Part shown: one piece after another, positions 1 to 21,833 of the stretch
Numbering within the stretch: the first letter of the stretch is position 1
How the letters are laid out: the number at the start of each line of letters is the position of its first letter
Assembly (NCBI GenBank): GCA_036250195.1
Contig: JAVHZZ010000006.1
Location: 157,096,224-157,160,223 of the forward strand
DNA length: 64,000 nucleotides
Origin: Mixophyes australis
Taxonomy: Eukaryota; Chordata; Amphibia; Anura; Limnodynastidae
Reading direction: 5' to 3'
Notes under the pieces: generated by a model
What the model was told of the DNA's origin: nothing
Database searches by the model: none
Seen by the model: only the letters and a program-made list of their open reading frames with translations
Made by a program: the position numbers and the translations under genes

Positions 1-579
1 TCATTTCATTGTTTTCTGGACAAGCTCTCGCATGGGCTTCCCCTATGTGGGAAAGAAACGATCCATTATTACAGGATAGTGCCAAATTTATTTCCACGTT
101 CCGTAGTGTATTTGATGAACCAGGTCGTGTCATCTCCGCTGCATCCAGCATCCTCCGTCTACGTCAGGGTTCTCGTACAGTAGGCCGGTACGTCATTCAA
201 TTTAGGATATTAGCCTCTGAACTTCAGTGGAACACTGAAGCGTTAATTGCCGCCTTCTGGCAGGGGCTTTCTGATAAAATTAAAGATGCACTGACTACTC
301 AAGAACTACCTACTTCTTTAGAAGATTTGATTTCTGTTTGCCATCGTGTAGACATGAGATTTCGTGAAAGGGAGTCTGAAAAAACAACTTCAGTTAAAGC
401 ACCTCTTCGCTCAACTTCGCCCAGCTTCATCTCCTGTGATACCCATGGAGATAGGACGTTCCAAATAAACGTCTGAGGAGAGAAACCGAAGAGTAAAGAA
501 TAGACTTTGTATCTATTGTGCTGATTCCACACATATGCTCAATTCATGCCCTAAAAAATCGGGAAATGCCAAGCCCTAA
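1..579 (+). pseudogene. Retrotransposon gag (Sushi/RTL type), 5'-truncated by window edge
   Basis: The frame open at the left edge reads through a Retrotrans_gag capsid region (ALAWASPMWE, SVFDEPGR, LRQGSRTVGRYV, ELPTSLEDLI) up to a stop near 476. In another frame, about 505-560, lies a CCHC zinc knuckle (C-x2-C-x4-H-x4-C, CIYCADSTHMLNSC). The knuckle normally sits at the gag C-terminus, so at least one frameshift separates capsid from knuckle, and a TAA follows near 577. The gene would have packaged the element's RNA. It is non-functional as it stands. Confidence 0.85.
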
Positions 580-593
580 CTAGTTCTGGAGAG

Positions 594-2404
594 GTGAAGT
601 TAGGGTCCCTGGAGTCCTCTCCATGTTCTACGAAATTAAAAGTCTGCGCTTTTGATGTTACAGTTTCCTTTGCTACCAAATCCTTTAAGTCCCAAGCACT
701 GATTGATTCTGGAGCTGCGGGAAATTTTATTTCTAAATCCCTCGTGAATCAATGGTCCCTACCAGTGATTACCTTGAAGACTCCTATTACTGTGACTGCT
801 ATTGATGGATCACGCATTATCAATGGTCTCATCACTCAGAGTACGTCTCCAGTAACCCTTCAGATTGGTGTACTACACCAAGAAGAAATTTTGTTTTTAA
901 TTCTTCCTGTTACTACAAGTCCGATTGTTTTAGGCCTTCCATGGCTTCAATGTCACTCTCCCCAGATTGACTGGCGCACTCCTCAAGTTACGTCTTGGGG
1001 AGCTGAATCTCATCATCGTTGTCTCTCCCAAGTCGTTCCTCTTAAAATACAGCAATCCTCCATTTCACCTTCCTCACCGGGACTCCCTCCTCAGTATGCT
1101 TCTTTTGCCGATGTATTTGATAAAACTCAGTCTGAACGTCTTCCTCCTCATCGTTCATGGGATTGTCCGATTGATCTTCTACCTGGCAAGACTCCTCCTA
1201 GGGGTCGTGTGTATCCACTTTCGTTACCTGAAACTCAAGCTACATCTGAATACATCCAAGAGAATCTCCAGCGAGGATTTATTCGACCTTCTACTTCTCC
1301 CGCTGGAGCCGGGTTCTTCTTTGTAAAAAAGAAGGATAGATCATTACGCCCCTGCATAGATTTTTGTGGACTTAACGCCATTACTATCAAAAATCGGTAT
1401 CCCATTCCACTTATTACTGAGCTATTTGATCGGATTAAGGGAGCTCGGATCTTTACCAAGTTGGATCTTCGTGGTGCCTACAATTTAATTAGAATCAGGT
1501 CCGGTGACGAATGGAAGACAGCTTTCAACACCAGAGATGGGCATTATGAATACTTAGTAATGCCCTTCGGGTTATGTAATGCCCCCGCTGTTTTCCAGGT
1601 CTTCATTAATGAAATCTTCCGGGACTTGTTATATGTATGTGTCGTCGTTTATCTGGACGACATATTGATCTTTTCACAGGACCTGCCTTCTCATCACCAA
1701 CATGTGGCAGAAGTTTTTTCCAGACTCCGGAGAAATTCATTATTCTGCAAATTAGAAAAATGTTCATTCGAGTTGCCCCAGATTCCATTTTTGGGATATA
1801 TTGTCTCCGGAGTTGGTCTGCAGATGGATCCAGAAAAGGTGAATGCTGTGTTACATTGGCCTCAGCCAACTACTCTTCGTGCAATTCAGCGTTTTTTAGG
1901 TTTTGCCAATTACTATAGACGCTTCATTCAAGATTTCTCTTCGATTGCATCTCCTATTGTGGCCCTAACTCGTAAAGGGGCCAATACTAAGCAATGGTAA
2001 TCTGAGGCTCTTCAAGCCTTTCAGTTTCTTAAAGAGTCCTTCTCCTCTGCTCCCATTCTTCGACAGCCTGATGTGACGCTTCCCTTCTTCCTAGAGGTAG
2101 ATGCCTCTAATCTTGGTTTAGGAGCCATTCTCTCCCAAAGATCGGAGCAACAAAAATTCCATCCTTGTGCCTTTTACTCTCGGGGTCTTCTGCCTGCGGA
2201 GAAGAATTACACCATCGGGGACAAGGAGTTGCTGGCTATTAAAGTAGCATTAGAGGAGTGGAGATACTTGTTGGAGGGAGCTCGTCATCCTGTGACAATT
2301 TTTACTGATCATAAGAATTTGACATATCTACAGTCTGCTCAATGTTTGAATCCTCGTCAAGCAAGATGGTCTCTTTTCTTTTCTCGTTTTGAGTTAATCA
2401 TAAC
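594..2404 (+). pseudogene. Retrotransposon pol: protease, reverse transcriptase, RNase H (broken)
   Basis: The protease active site is IDSGAAGNF, at about 697-725. The reverse transcriptase follows with its FTKLDLRGAYN block, the MPFGLCNAP block, and YLDD catalytic residues at about 1651-1665. An in-frame TAA at 1998-2000 interrupts the RT/RNase H connection. Homology continues in the same frame with the RNase H residues [20 protein letters not shown] and FTDHKNL. The RNase H breaks off after [10 protein letters not shown] near 2404, where sequence from the far end of integrase follows directly. This is a dead copy of an element polymerase. Confidence 0.88.
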
Positions 2405-3068
2405 CTTTCCGGAATTTCCTGCCCTCCCTCCCACCCAAGTTCCTGCTGTAGAGACTGTTTGTCAAACCTTCAAAAATATTTGGTCTCAGGTCAAAACCTG
2501 TTTAAAGAAGACATCTGCCAGATATAAGTCTTTTGCAGATAAAAAGAGACGGGCTATTCCACCACTGAAAATCGGAGATCGTGTTTGGTTATCTACCAAA
2601 AATATTCGTTTGAAAGTTCCATCTATGAAATTCGCTCCCCGTTTTATTGGTCCGTATAGGATCATTCAAGTGATAAATCCAGTTTGTTTCAAACTTCTAC
2701 TTCCTAAGAATCTTCGTATTTCCAACGCCTTCCATGTGTCCTTGCTCAAACCTCTCATCATCAACCATTTCTCGGTCCCTCCTTCAGCACCTCGGCCAGT
2801 TCAAATTCATCAGGAGGAGGACTTTGAGATTACTCAAATATTGGATGCAAAAATTTCGCGAGGAGTTCTTCGTTTCCTCGTTCATTGGAAGGGCTTTGGT
2901 CCTGAGGAGCGCTCATGGATCAAAGCTGAAGATCTCAACGCTCCAGCTCTTCTTAAGAAGTTTTATTCAAAGTATCCGGACAAGCCCGGTTCCAGGTGTT
3001 CTGTGCCCACCTTTAAAAGGGGGGGTACTGTCACTCACCGGACTGTGAGTGCTACTTCTCGTGTTTAG
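2405..3068 (+). pseudogene. Integrase C-terminal part plus chromodomain
   Basis: In frame with the preceding RNase H, the sequence resumes with the integrase C-terminal region ([29 protein letters not shown]). It ends with a chromodomain ([28 protein letters not shown]). Chromodomains steer chromovirus integration toward particular chromatin marks (family knowledge). The integrase zinc finger and DDE core are absent, so the copy could not integrate alone. The frame runs past the polypurine tract (3014-3026) into the LTR and stops at 3066-3068. Confidence 0.85.
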
Positions 3069-3309
3069 GAACCGTGGCCGTCCACCATCCTGAGGGTCTG
3101 CGCATGTGCAGCCCTTTCAAACCTTCAGTACCTGTTCCTTTTAGTTAATTGGCTGATCAGACAACACTCCCTATTTAAAGCACCTGTGGTCAATACCTCG
3201 TTGCCTGATCTTGGAGTCTCATTCCCCATGAGCCTCTGAAGGTGTTCCTGTGTTTCCTGGTGTATTCAGCTCCTGCTGATTCCTGTTGTTCGTTTGTGGT
3301 TTCCAAACC

Positions 3310-3800
3310 ACTTCAACTCTCCTGTGTTCATCGTGACTGCACCAGCTGATTCCTATCCGCTGCCTCCGTGCTTCTACAGTATCCTGCTTACTTTAACTCT
3401 CCGGTGTTCATCGTGACTGCACCAGCCGATTCATATCCGCTGCCTCCGTGCTTCTACGGTATCCTGCTCACCTTAACTCTCCCGTGTTCATCGTGACTGC
3501 ACCAGCTGATTCCTATCCGCTGCCTCCGTGCTTCTACGGTATCCTGCTCACCTCAACTCTCCCGTGTTCATCGTGACTGCACCAGCTGATTCCTATCCGC
3601 TGCCTCCGTGCTTCTACAGTATCCTGCTCACTTCAACTCTCCCGTGTTCATCGTGACTGCACCAGCTGATTTCTATCCTCTGCCTCCGTGTTTCTTCAGA
3701 GTCCTGCTCATCGCAACTCTCTAGTGTTCATCGTGTCTGCAGCCAGCCGATCCGCTGTCTCCATGTTTCTACAGTGTTCCTGCTTATGTCAACTCGCCTG
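3310..3800 (+). repeat. Tandem array, ~80-bp unit, inside the LTR
   Basis: Copies start near 3310, 3390, 3470, 3550, 3630 and 3710, with a diverged copy near 3786. Each carries AACTCTCCCGTGTTCATCGT and then CTGCCTCCGTGCTTCTAC. The first five copies are nearly identical and the last two are decayed. Confidence 0.9.
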
Positions 3801-4327
3801 TCTGCATCGGGTCAACGCTCCGCTGCTTTCATCTCAGCTATTGTTTATCAGACCGCCTCAACTCTCCCGTGTTCTCCTGGTGTCCAGTTCTATATACTAC
3901 TGCTTCCTGAGTATTGTTTAATCCTTGCTGGTCTACCCACCGTGCGCTGCACCTACTTGGTTACCGCTTCCACCCTCCTGTGACTTCTCATCCTGCCGGC
4001 CTCCAGCCGTTCAGGTATCCCTGCACATCTCTCTGACAGCCTGCTCTCCTGAACCACGGTATGCATACTTCTCATTGACTGTGCTGGTGTATTGCATATC
4101 TAGCTGGACTGAGTTGTTCTCCTCCGGAGTTTCCTATCCACTGAGACTATTGCTATCATTTGACTGTGTTTCCTTTTAGCCTGGATAGTTCTTGTGACTT
4201 TGTATATTTTTGCAGTGCTGCTCAGTTATCATTATATTGTGCATATCATCGTGGGATCAAGTTCAGTGTGCCCGTGTATACTCTGCATTGCATTCATCTC
4301 CTCGTGCTCCTCCTCACATATATATTT

Positions 4328-4589
4328 CAGTGGTACAACTTGCTAGAGGCAGACCACTGTCTCCTGTTTCCTGTGTCACCAGTTTCCAGTATCCTTTCAC
4401 ATAGCAGTGGTACAACTTGCTAACGCAGACCACTGACTCCCCTGATACCTTCACCTGGATTCCATTCATTCACCCAGACAGCGGTACAACTTGCTATACG
4501 CAGAGCGCTGACTCTCATCACCTCCTCGTTACTCCTGGACATTCCTCCTCACTATAGCAGTGGTACAACTTGCTATACGCAGACCACTG
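4328..4589 (+). repeat. Four-copy array of hairpin units inside the LTR
   Basis: Units at 4328-4359, 4405-4435, 4479-4510 and 4558-4589 (spacing 74-79 bp) have stem arms CAGTGGT and ACCACTG around a conserved ACAACTTGCTA loop. In the third unit CAGTG has become CAGCG and CACTG has become CGCTG, a compensatory change that keeps the pair. That points to selection on structure in the element's past. Confidence 0.8.
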
Positions 4590-4810
4590 ACTACCCTCAC
4601 GTTTCCTTGTCCATCCAGTTCCTCGTGTACAGTTATCTACCTATTACCAGTGCTGCTAGTCATAGACTTTCCTCGAGCATTCTCTCACCATCTGCTGTTT
4701 CTTCTGTTCCGTTGTCACCCCGCTACCAGAGTACCATATTACCAACTATACTGCTCTGGTAAGTCCATCATCTGGTGATACCTGGGTAAAGACTCCTAGT
4801 GCCCGTGACA

Positions 4811-5005
4811 CATACATTCCAGGTTCCGAAATAGGGCTCCGAGTACCTATCCATTCTGGCTGCCGGAATGGGGCTCTGACTACATTAGCCAATTCTTCTG
4901 GGTTCTGAAATGGGGCTCCGAGTAGTTTAACCATCCATTCCGCATGTTTGAATGGGACTGCAAATACCTTAACCATCCATTCCAGGTGCCAGAATAGGGC
5001 TCTGA
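4811..5005. repeat. ~41-bp minisatellite, left block
   Basis: Units start near 4816, 4853, 4892, 4937 and 4978. A typical unit reads ATTCCAGGTGCCAGAATRGG, then GCTCTGAGTACCTTAACCATCC. The ATTC and GAAT ends form a small inverted repeat in most units. The array resumes at about 5720. Confidence 0.75.
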
Positions 5006-5715
5006 TGTCACACACAAGACCCTCTGAACGTTAACTCGGTCAGAGCCCGATGCGCTTCCCTGGAGGTCCCTTCTGGCGTCATCTCCATCACTGACCACTG
5101 CCGCACGCTCCAGGTGGCTGCCATCTTTGATTTGGGTCTGCGCATAGCTTTATTAATTAAAATCTCCTGCCATTGGCTAATGCCTTATTACTGTGAGACT
5201 ATTTAAAAGCACCTGTTACATTCCAATGGTGCCCGTGCCTGATCTTTGAGTCTCTCTGCCTGTGCAGACGTGGCTTTCAGCAGCTCCTTTTACTGCAGTG
5301 CCTTAGACTATTGTACCTCCTGTGATCCAGACCCAGAGCTTCTCAGCTTACCTGGACCTCCTTTTACTTCTGTCATGACAGTCCATTTCATTCTTTGTGT
5401 TCCAACTCCGAGCTTCCCTTGTCCTCCTATTGGTTCAGTATCCATGGACTTCCTCTGCTACCATCTGGCCTCCATTTCATAGGCCTTCCCACCTTACCTG
5501 GATATCCTAACATAGCCAGTCTGCGGACTACCACGCTTCTTCCTACTCCTTGTGCTCTGCACCTGGTCTTACTTGGAACCTACTCTGAGAACCGCGACCT
5601 GCAAGCTGGAAAGCCTATACATCCTAGCGGGTGTCCCTGGCAAACACCTTCTGCCTTGTTAGACTCTGTGCCTCCCTGTGGGTGAAGCTAAGCAGAAAAC
5701 AAAGGTCCTGCAGAT
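5006..5715 (+). repeat. LTR related to the 3029-4810 LTR, inserted in the minisatellite
   Basis: It begins TGTCACACACAAG. It shares with the upstream LTR the block TATTTAAA-GCACCTGT followed by GCCTGATCTT(T)GAGTCTC (5200-5255 against 3172-3220). The minisatellite is interrupted exactly at its start. The right boundary, near 5715, is uncertain because no clear GTGACA end is seen. It is probably a solo or truncated LTR of a sister family. Confidence 0.6.
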
Positions 5716-5719
5716 CCTT

Positions 5720-5995
5720 CGAGTACCTTAACCATCAATTCCAGGTACCAGAATTGGTCTGAGTACCGAAGCTAATTATGTCAAGTGTCAGAATGGGACT
5801 CTGAGCACCTTAGCCGTCCATTCTGCATGCCGGAATGTGGCTTTCAGTACATTTGCCATCCATTTCAGTTGCTGGAATAGACTCGGAGCACCTTAATCAT
5901 CCATTCTGGACGCTGAAATAGGGTTTTGTGTATATTAATCATCCATTCTGGATGCCAGAATACAGCTTTGTGTATGCTAACTATCCATTACATCT
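5720..5995. repeat. ~41-bp minisatellite, right block
   Basis: This continues the array at 4811-5005 with units near 5735, 5820, 5862, 5903 and 5945. It is more diverged than the left block. Confidence 0.7.
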
Positions 5996-7470
5996 GACAT
6001 ATGCAGCAAAGTCATTTCAATTAGTGCGGGGTGGAACTACTTTTGCAACAAATAACCAATACCAGAAACATATCACTTTTACTTAGTACTAGCGGGAGGC
6101 ATGAGGATATTACAGGGTTGCCAGAACATAAACACAAAAATAAAGTAAAAAAATTACATAGATATGTGCAATGATTAAATACTTAGCAGAGCAAGAGACT
6201 ATGCAAATGAAGGGGGTCATGCAGAGTTAAACACAAAAAAAGCGTACCTTATGCTTTTAAAAAAATGTATGTACTTTTGGTATACATTCGCCCTGATTCA
6301 GAGATGCGTAGCGCTCTGCAGAGTACGCAAATTGCGTGTGTTTTCATTAGAAACACCTAAAGCGTATCTTAACAAGTGTAGGATTCGTTTTTAGCGTAAC
6401 CTGCTTAATAACCCATAAGATCATTAAATAAATAATAACAATCAAAAGAACGAATAACCCCCTGCAGAAAGCATAAACAGCCCTAATGCTGCTAGCCTAG
6501 TTTGCTACTGATAAAATCCCTAGGGGGATCGGGCCCAAAATAAACATCCAGGACCCCCTTTCTAGGTTTAACCAGCCCCATGCTGAAAGCACAGGGGCTC
6601 TTCCCACAACCATGTGCAGCAGGTGTGGTGGTAAAAAGTTTAATAAAAGTAGTAAAAAACATTTTGCCTGTGGTGCACTACAGTTCCCAGCAAGCCTAGG
6701 CTATCATTAAGTGTTATGGCATGCTAGCTAAGAGTTCAGGCAGTGGGAAATCCCCCAGTTATAAATAGCCCGGCAGAGATGCTAGGACTTCAACGGCGGC
6801 AGGTTTCTGTATGGAGATGTTTGCGACATCTGTGCATTGTTTTTTTTTGTTGTTTTTTACAAGCATATGGATTATTGGTTTAAGAAAAAGGATTCCATTG
6901 GATCTATGGGTTGAGGGTAAAGATGCCAGGATGGATCTAGGTGAGTAATATAGAAGGGCAAAGACGGTTGTGTCCAGGTGTGTTTATGTCAAATAAAATT
7001 TGACATAAACAAAAGTTAAGGAACCACAAGGGTTTCTCAACTTTTGTTGACATAAACAAATGGTGAGTAACCACAAGGGCCATTATGCCCATGAGGGCAT
7101 GCTTACACTTATTACCCCACAAACGCTGCATAGGTGAGGGAAGAGCCCTTCTACTTTCAGAATGGGGATGGAGTTGGTTGTCACTATGGTGGGGGGATCC
7201 CATGCAGGTTTCCCTGCTATACTGCCACCAGTCCAGGCTGGCAAAGCCTTTTAATGATTTATCTAATGGCCTTACAGGCGGCTGCATAGGGTACGATAAA
7301 AGTGCATCTTATGTCTGTTAAGTAGGATGCGTTAAAAGTGTATCTTATGAATACATACACAATTTGTGTATTATGCAAAGCAGGACTGATCTCTGACTTT
7401 GAAATGGGATGAATATATGTCAAAGTTGTGTATGTTTCAAAGTTGTGTATGTTTTTTTTTTTAAAGCATA
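5996..7470. other. AT-rich non-coding stretch
   Basis: No gene recognised. It holds a short perfect inverted repeat (TTTATGTCAAAT / ATTTGACATAAA, 6984-7010) with a further TTTTGTTGACATAAAC copy at about 7042, and repeat-like sequence at 6480-6800. The open frames are short and show no family resemblance. Confidence 0.5.
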
Positions 7471-7474
7471 AGAT

Positions 7475-7558
7475 ACGCATGATTTTACATTTTTTGGCAC
7501 TAAACTGTAGTTGCCACTCTCTTGACCATTCCTCTAGTTCACCTAAATCATCAGTCAT
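7475..7558 (-). pseudogene. Short LINE reverse-transcriptase relic
   Basis: The minus-strand translation gives TDDLGELEEWSREWQL followed by KKCKIMRI. This matches the segment after the catalytic YxDD box in non-LTR retrotransposon reverse transcriptases, where an EW-x2-EWQL-x-F pattern precedes KCK. Only this fragment survives, so the clade cannot be assigned. Confidence 0.5.
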
Positions 7559-7706
7559 TTGTTTTACCCCTCCTGGTGTGTCTACCCTGTATTATAATAT
7601 TGGTGCTAGTCTTTTCTAATTTTTTAACACTGAGTATTTAATTACATTTTTGGACCGTGTACAGTACAGGAGGTATATGCGAGTACTAAACGCATCCGCT
7701 CTTTAT

Positions 7707-7773
<67 letters not shown>
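7707..7773. repeat. (AC)n-(AT)n compound microsatellite
   Basis: About 16 AC units run directly into about 17 AT units. Confidence 0.95.
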
Positions 7774-7775
<2 letters not shown>

Positions 7776-8290
7776 GCTTTTTTGTCATAAAACTCACAGA
7801 ACTGAGTTCCGCCACCTTTTTTCAACGGATTTTCCAAGTTTTAAAAGTAACTTTTGAACATCTGATGTGTTATCCACATGGACTTGAATTGCCCTGTTGA
7901 GTGTAGCAGGACGGTGGCAAAATCATTAAAACGGTGCATGCGGGCTTCTTGTGTGCCGAGTCTGATGCATGCGTACTTGTCCGCGCTGGTTGTGATGGCA
8001 CTGTTCGGCTAGTGGCACTACTCAGCTTGTGATTGGTTGTGTGGTCGCATGCAGAGAGCTTACTGCGGGTGGTGACCGTTATGTTTCGTTACACAACTGA
8101 CTTGTGTGGGTGTGTGGACAGTGATTGACTACGTGATGAGAGATATATATTAGGTGGAATAGGAGATATATGTAATTTATAAACCTTACACACATTACAC
8201 AGAACATACCTGTGCACCTGTGCAACATAACAGAATACAACATACAGGGTGAGAGCAAACAAAGCAAGTTTCACTCAAAACACCAAGCAG

Positions 8291-8304
8291 TCACTAGAGG
8301 GCGC
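8291..8304 (+). promoter_or_regulatory. CTCF-like binding site
   Basis: TCACTAGAGGGCGC matches 13 of 14 positions of the CTCF core consensus CCASYAGRKGGCRS. It lies at the left edge of the CpG-rich block. Confidence 0.5.
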
Positions 8305-8734
8305 TGTAGGAAGCCGACTCATTCCGGCGTTCCAGTATTTCCGGTTCTCACCTATTCCCCTAGGCGTGTTTTACACGTATTGTCTACTCGGGCTGTGGTA
8401 CCTCAGCTGTAAATCACATGTTCCAGCATGCCCTGTGGTTAGAGAGAGGACACGCTGGGATCTCTTCTTTCACAACAGCTAAAGAGTAAAGGCTGTCTAT
8501 CCTCTCTGACGTTTTTCATAGTTATTACCAACTGTACCACACGCACTACTGAGCGAGCTACACACTTGTATCCCGGTGCAGCCTGCAGGGCACCGTTACT
8601 GTTGGGTTAGGACACGTGACTGGCCAGCACTACCCACACAGTATCATTTAATGCGGTGAGGACGAGGTATGTAAGTTGGGGGCGTGGTCAGCGAGCAGAA
8701 GGCCGGGCCACACCAGCCTCATTAGCCTGTCTGG

Positions 8735-8742
8735 TGACGTCA
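8735..8742. promoter_or_regulatory. CRE palindrome TGACGTCA
   Basis: A perfect full CREB/ATF site inside the CpG-rich block, flanked as GTGACGTCAC. Confidence 0.5.
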
Positions 8743-8876
8743 CACACGGTCAGCTGGTTGTGTGTTTACAGCAGGAGGTGAGCAGTTCTGGAACGCGCGT
8801 CACAAGCAAACAGCATCTGCACCAGGTTCTTCTCTGCGTCCGCGCTCAGTCCTGGCTCCGAGGGCGCTATATTGAG

Positions 8877-21630
<12,754 letters not shown>

Positions 21631-21789
21631 ACTATATGCCTTAGTCAGATGGGAACAAGCTTATGGTTTTCTAGGCCGCAGCAGACGGCAATTTAAACTA
21701 AGTAGTTGTGTCTGGTTCCTTTCTGGTAGTGAGGAGAGTGACTCATTTGCCTTTGACCATTTCTTCTCCAGCTCAGCAACCATGTAATT

Positions 21790-21833
<44 letters not shown>

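Larger units (their letters stand above)
1..4810 (+). mobile_element. Ty3/gypsy (Sushi-like chromovirus) retrotransposon, 3' portion
   Basis: The domain order gag, protease, reverse transcriptase, RNase H, residual integrase C-terminus, chromodomain, polypurine tract and LTR is that of a Ty3/gypsy chromovirus. The gag resembles the Sushi-ichi group, from which the mammalian RTL/PEG10 genes derive (family knowledge). The 5' LTR and the start of gag lie left of the window. The coding part is broken by frame changes, by an in-frame TAA at 1998-2000, and by an internal deletion near 2404 that removed the end of RNase H and the integrase core. The 3' LTR starts TGTCAC and ends GTGACA, an inverted terminal repeat that fixes its limits at 3029 and 4810. 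Confidence 0.9.
3029..4810 (+). repeat. 3' long terminal repeat of the Sushi-like element
   Basis: It follows a purine tract (aaaaggggggg) and spans TGTCAC to GTGACA, 1,782 bp, unusually long. A TATA-like TATTTAAAG lies at 3172-3180. The interior consists mostly of two tandem arrays: ~80-bp direct repeats at 3310-3800 and hairpin-forming units at 4328-4589. The matching 5' LTR is outside the window, so age cannot be estimated here. Confidence 0.8.

Noticed and set aside
3310..3800. Regular direct repeats that might suggest a CRISPR array
   Set aside because: The units are contiguous 80-bp tandems without variable spacers, inside a eukaryotic LTR.
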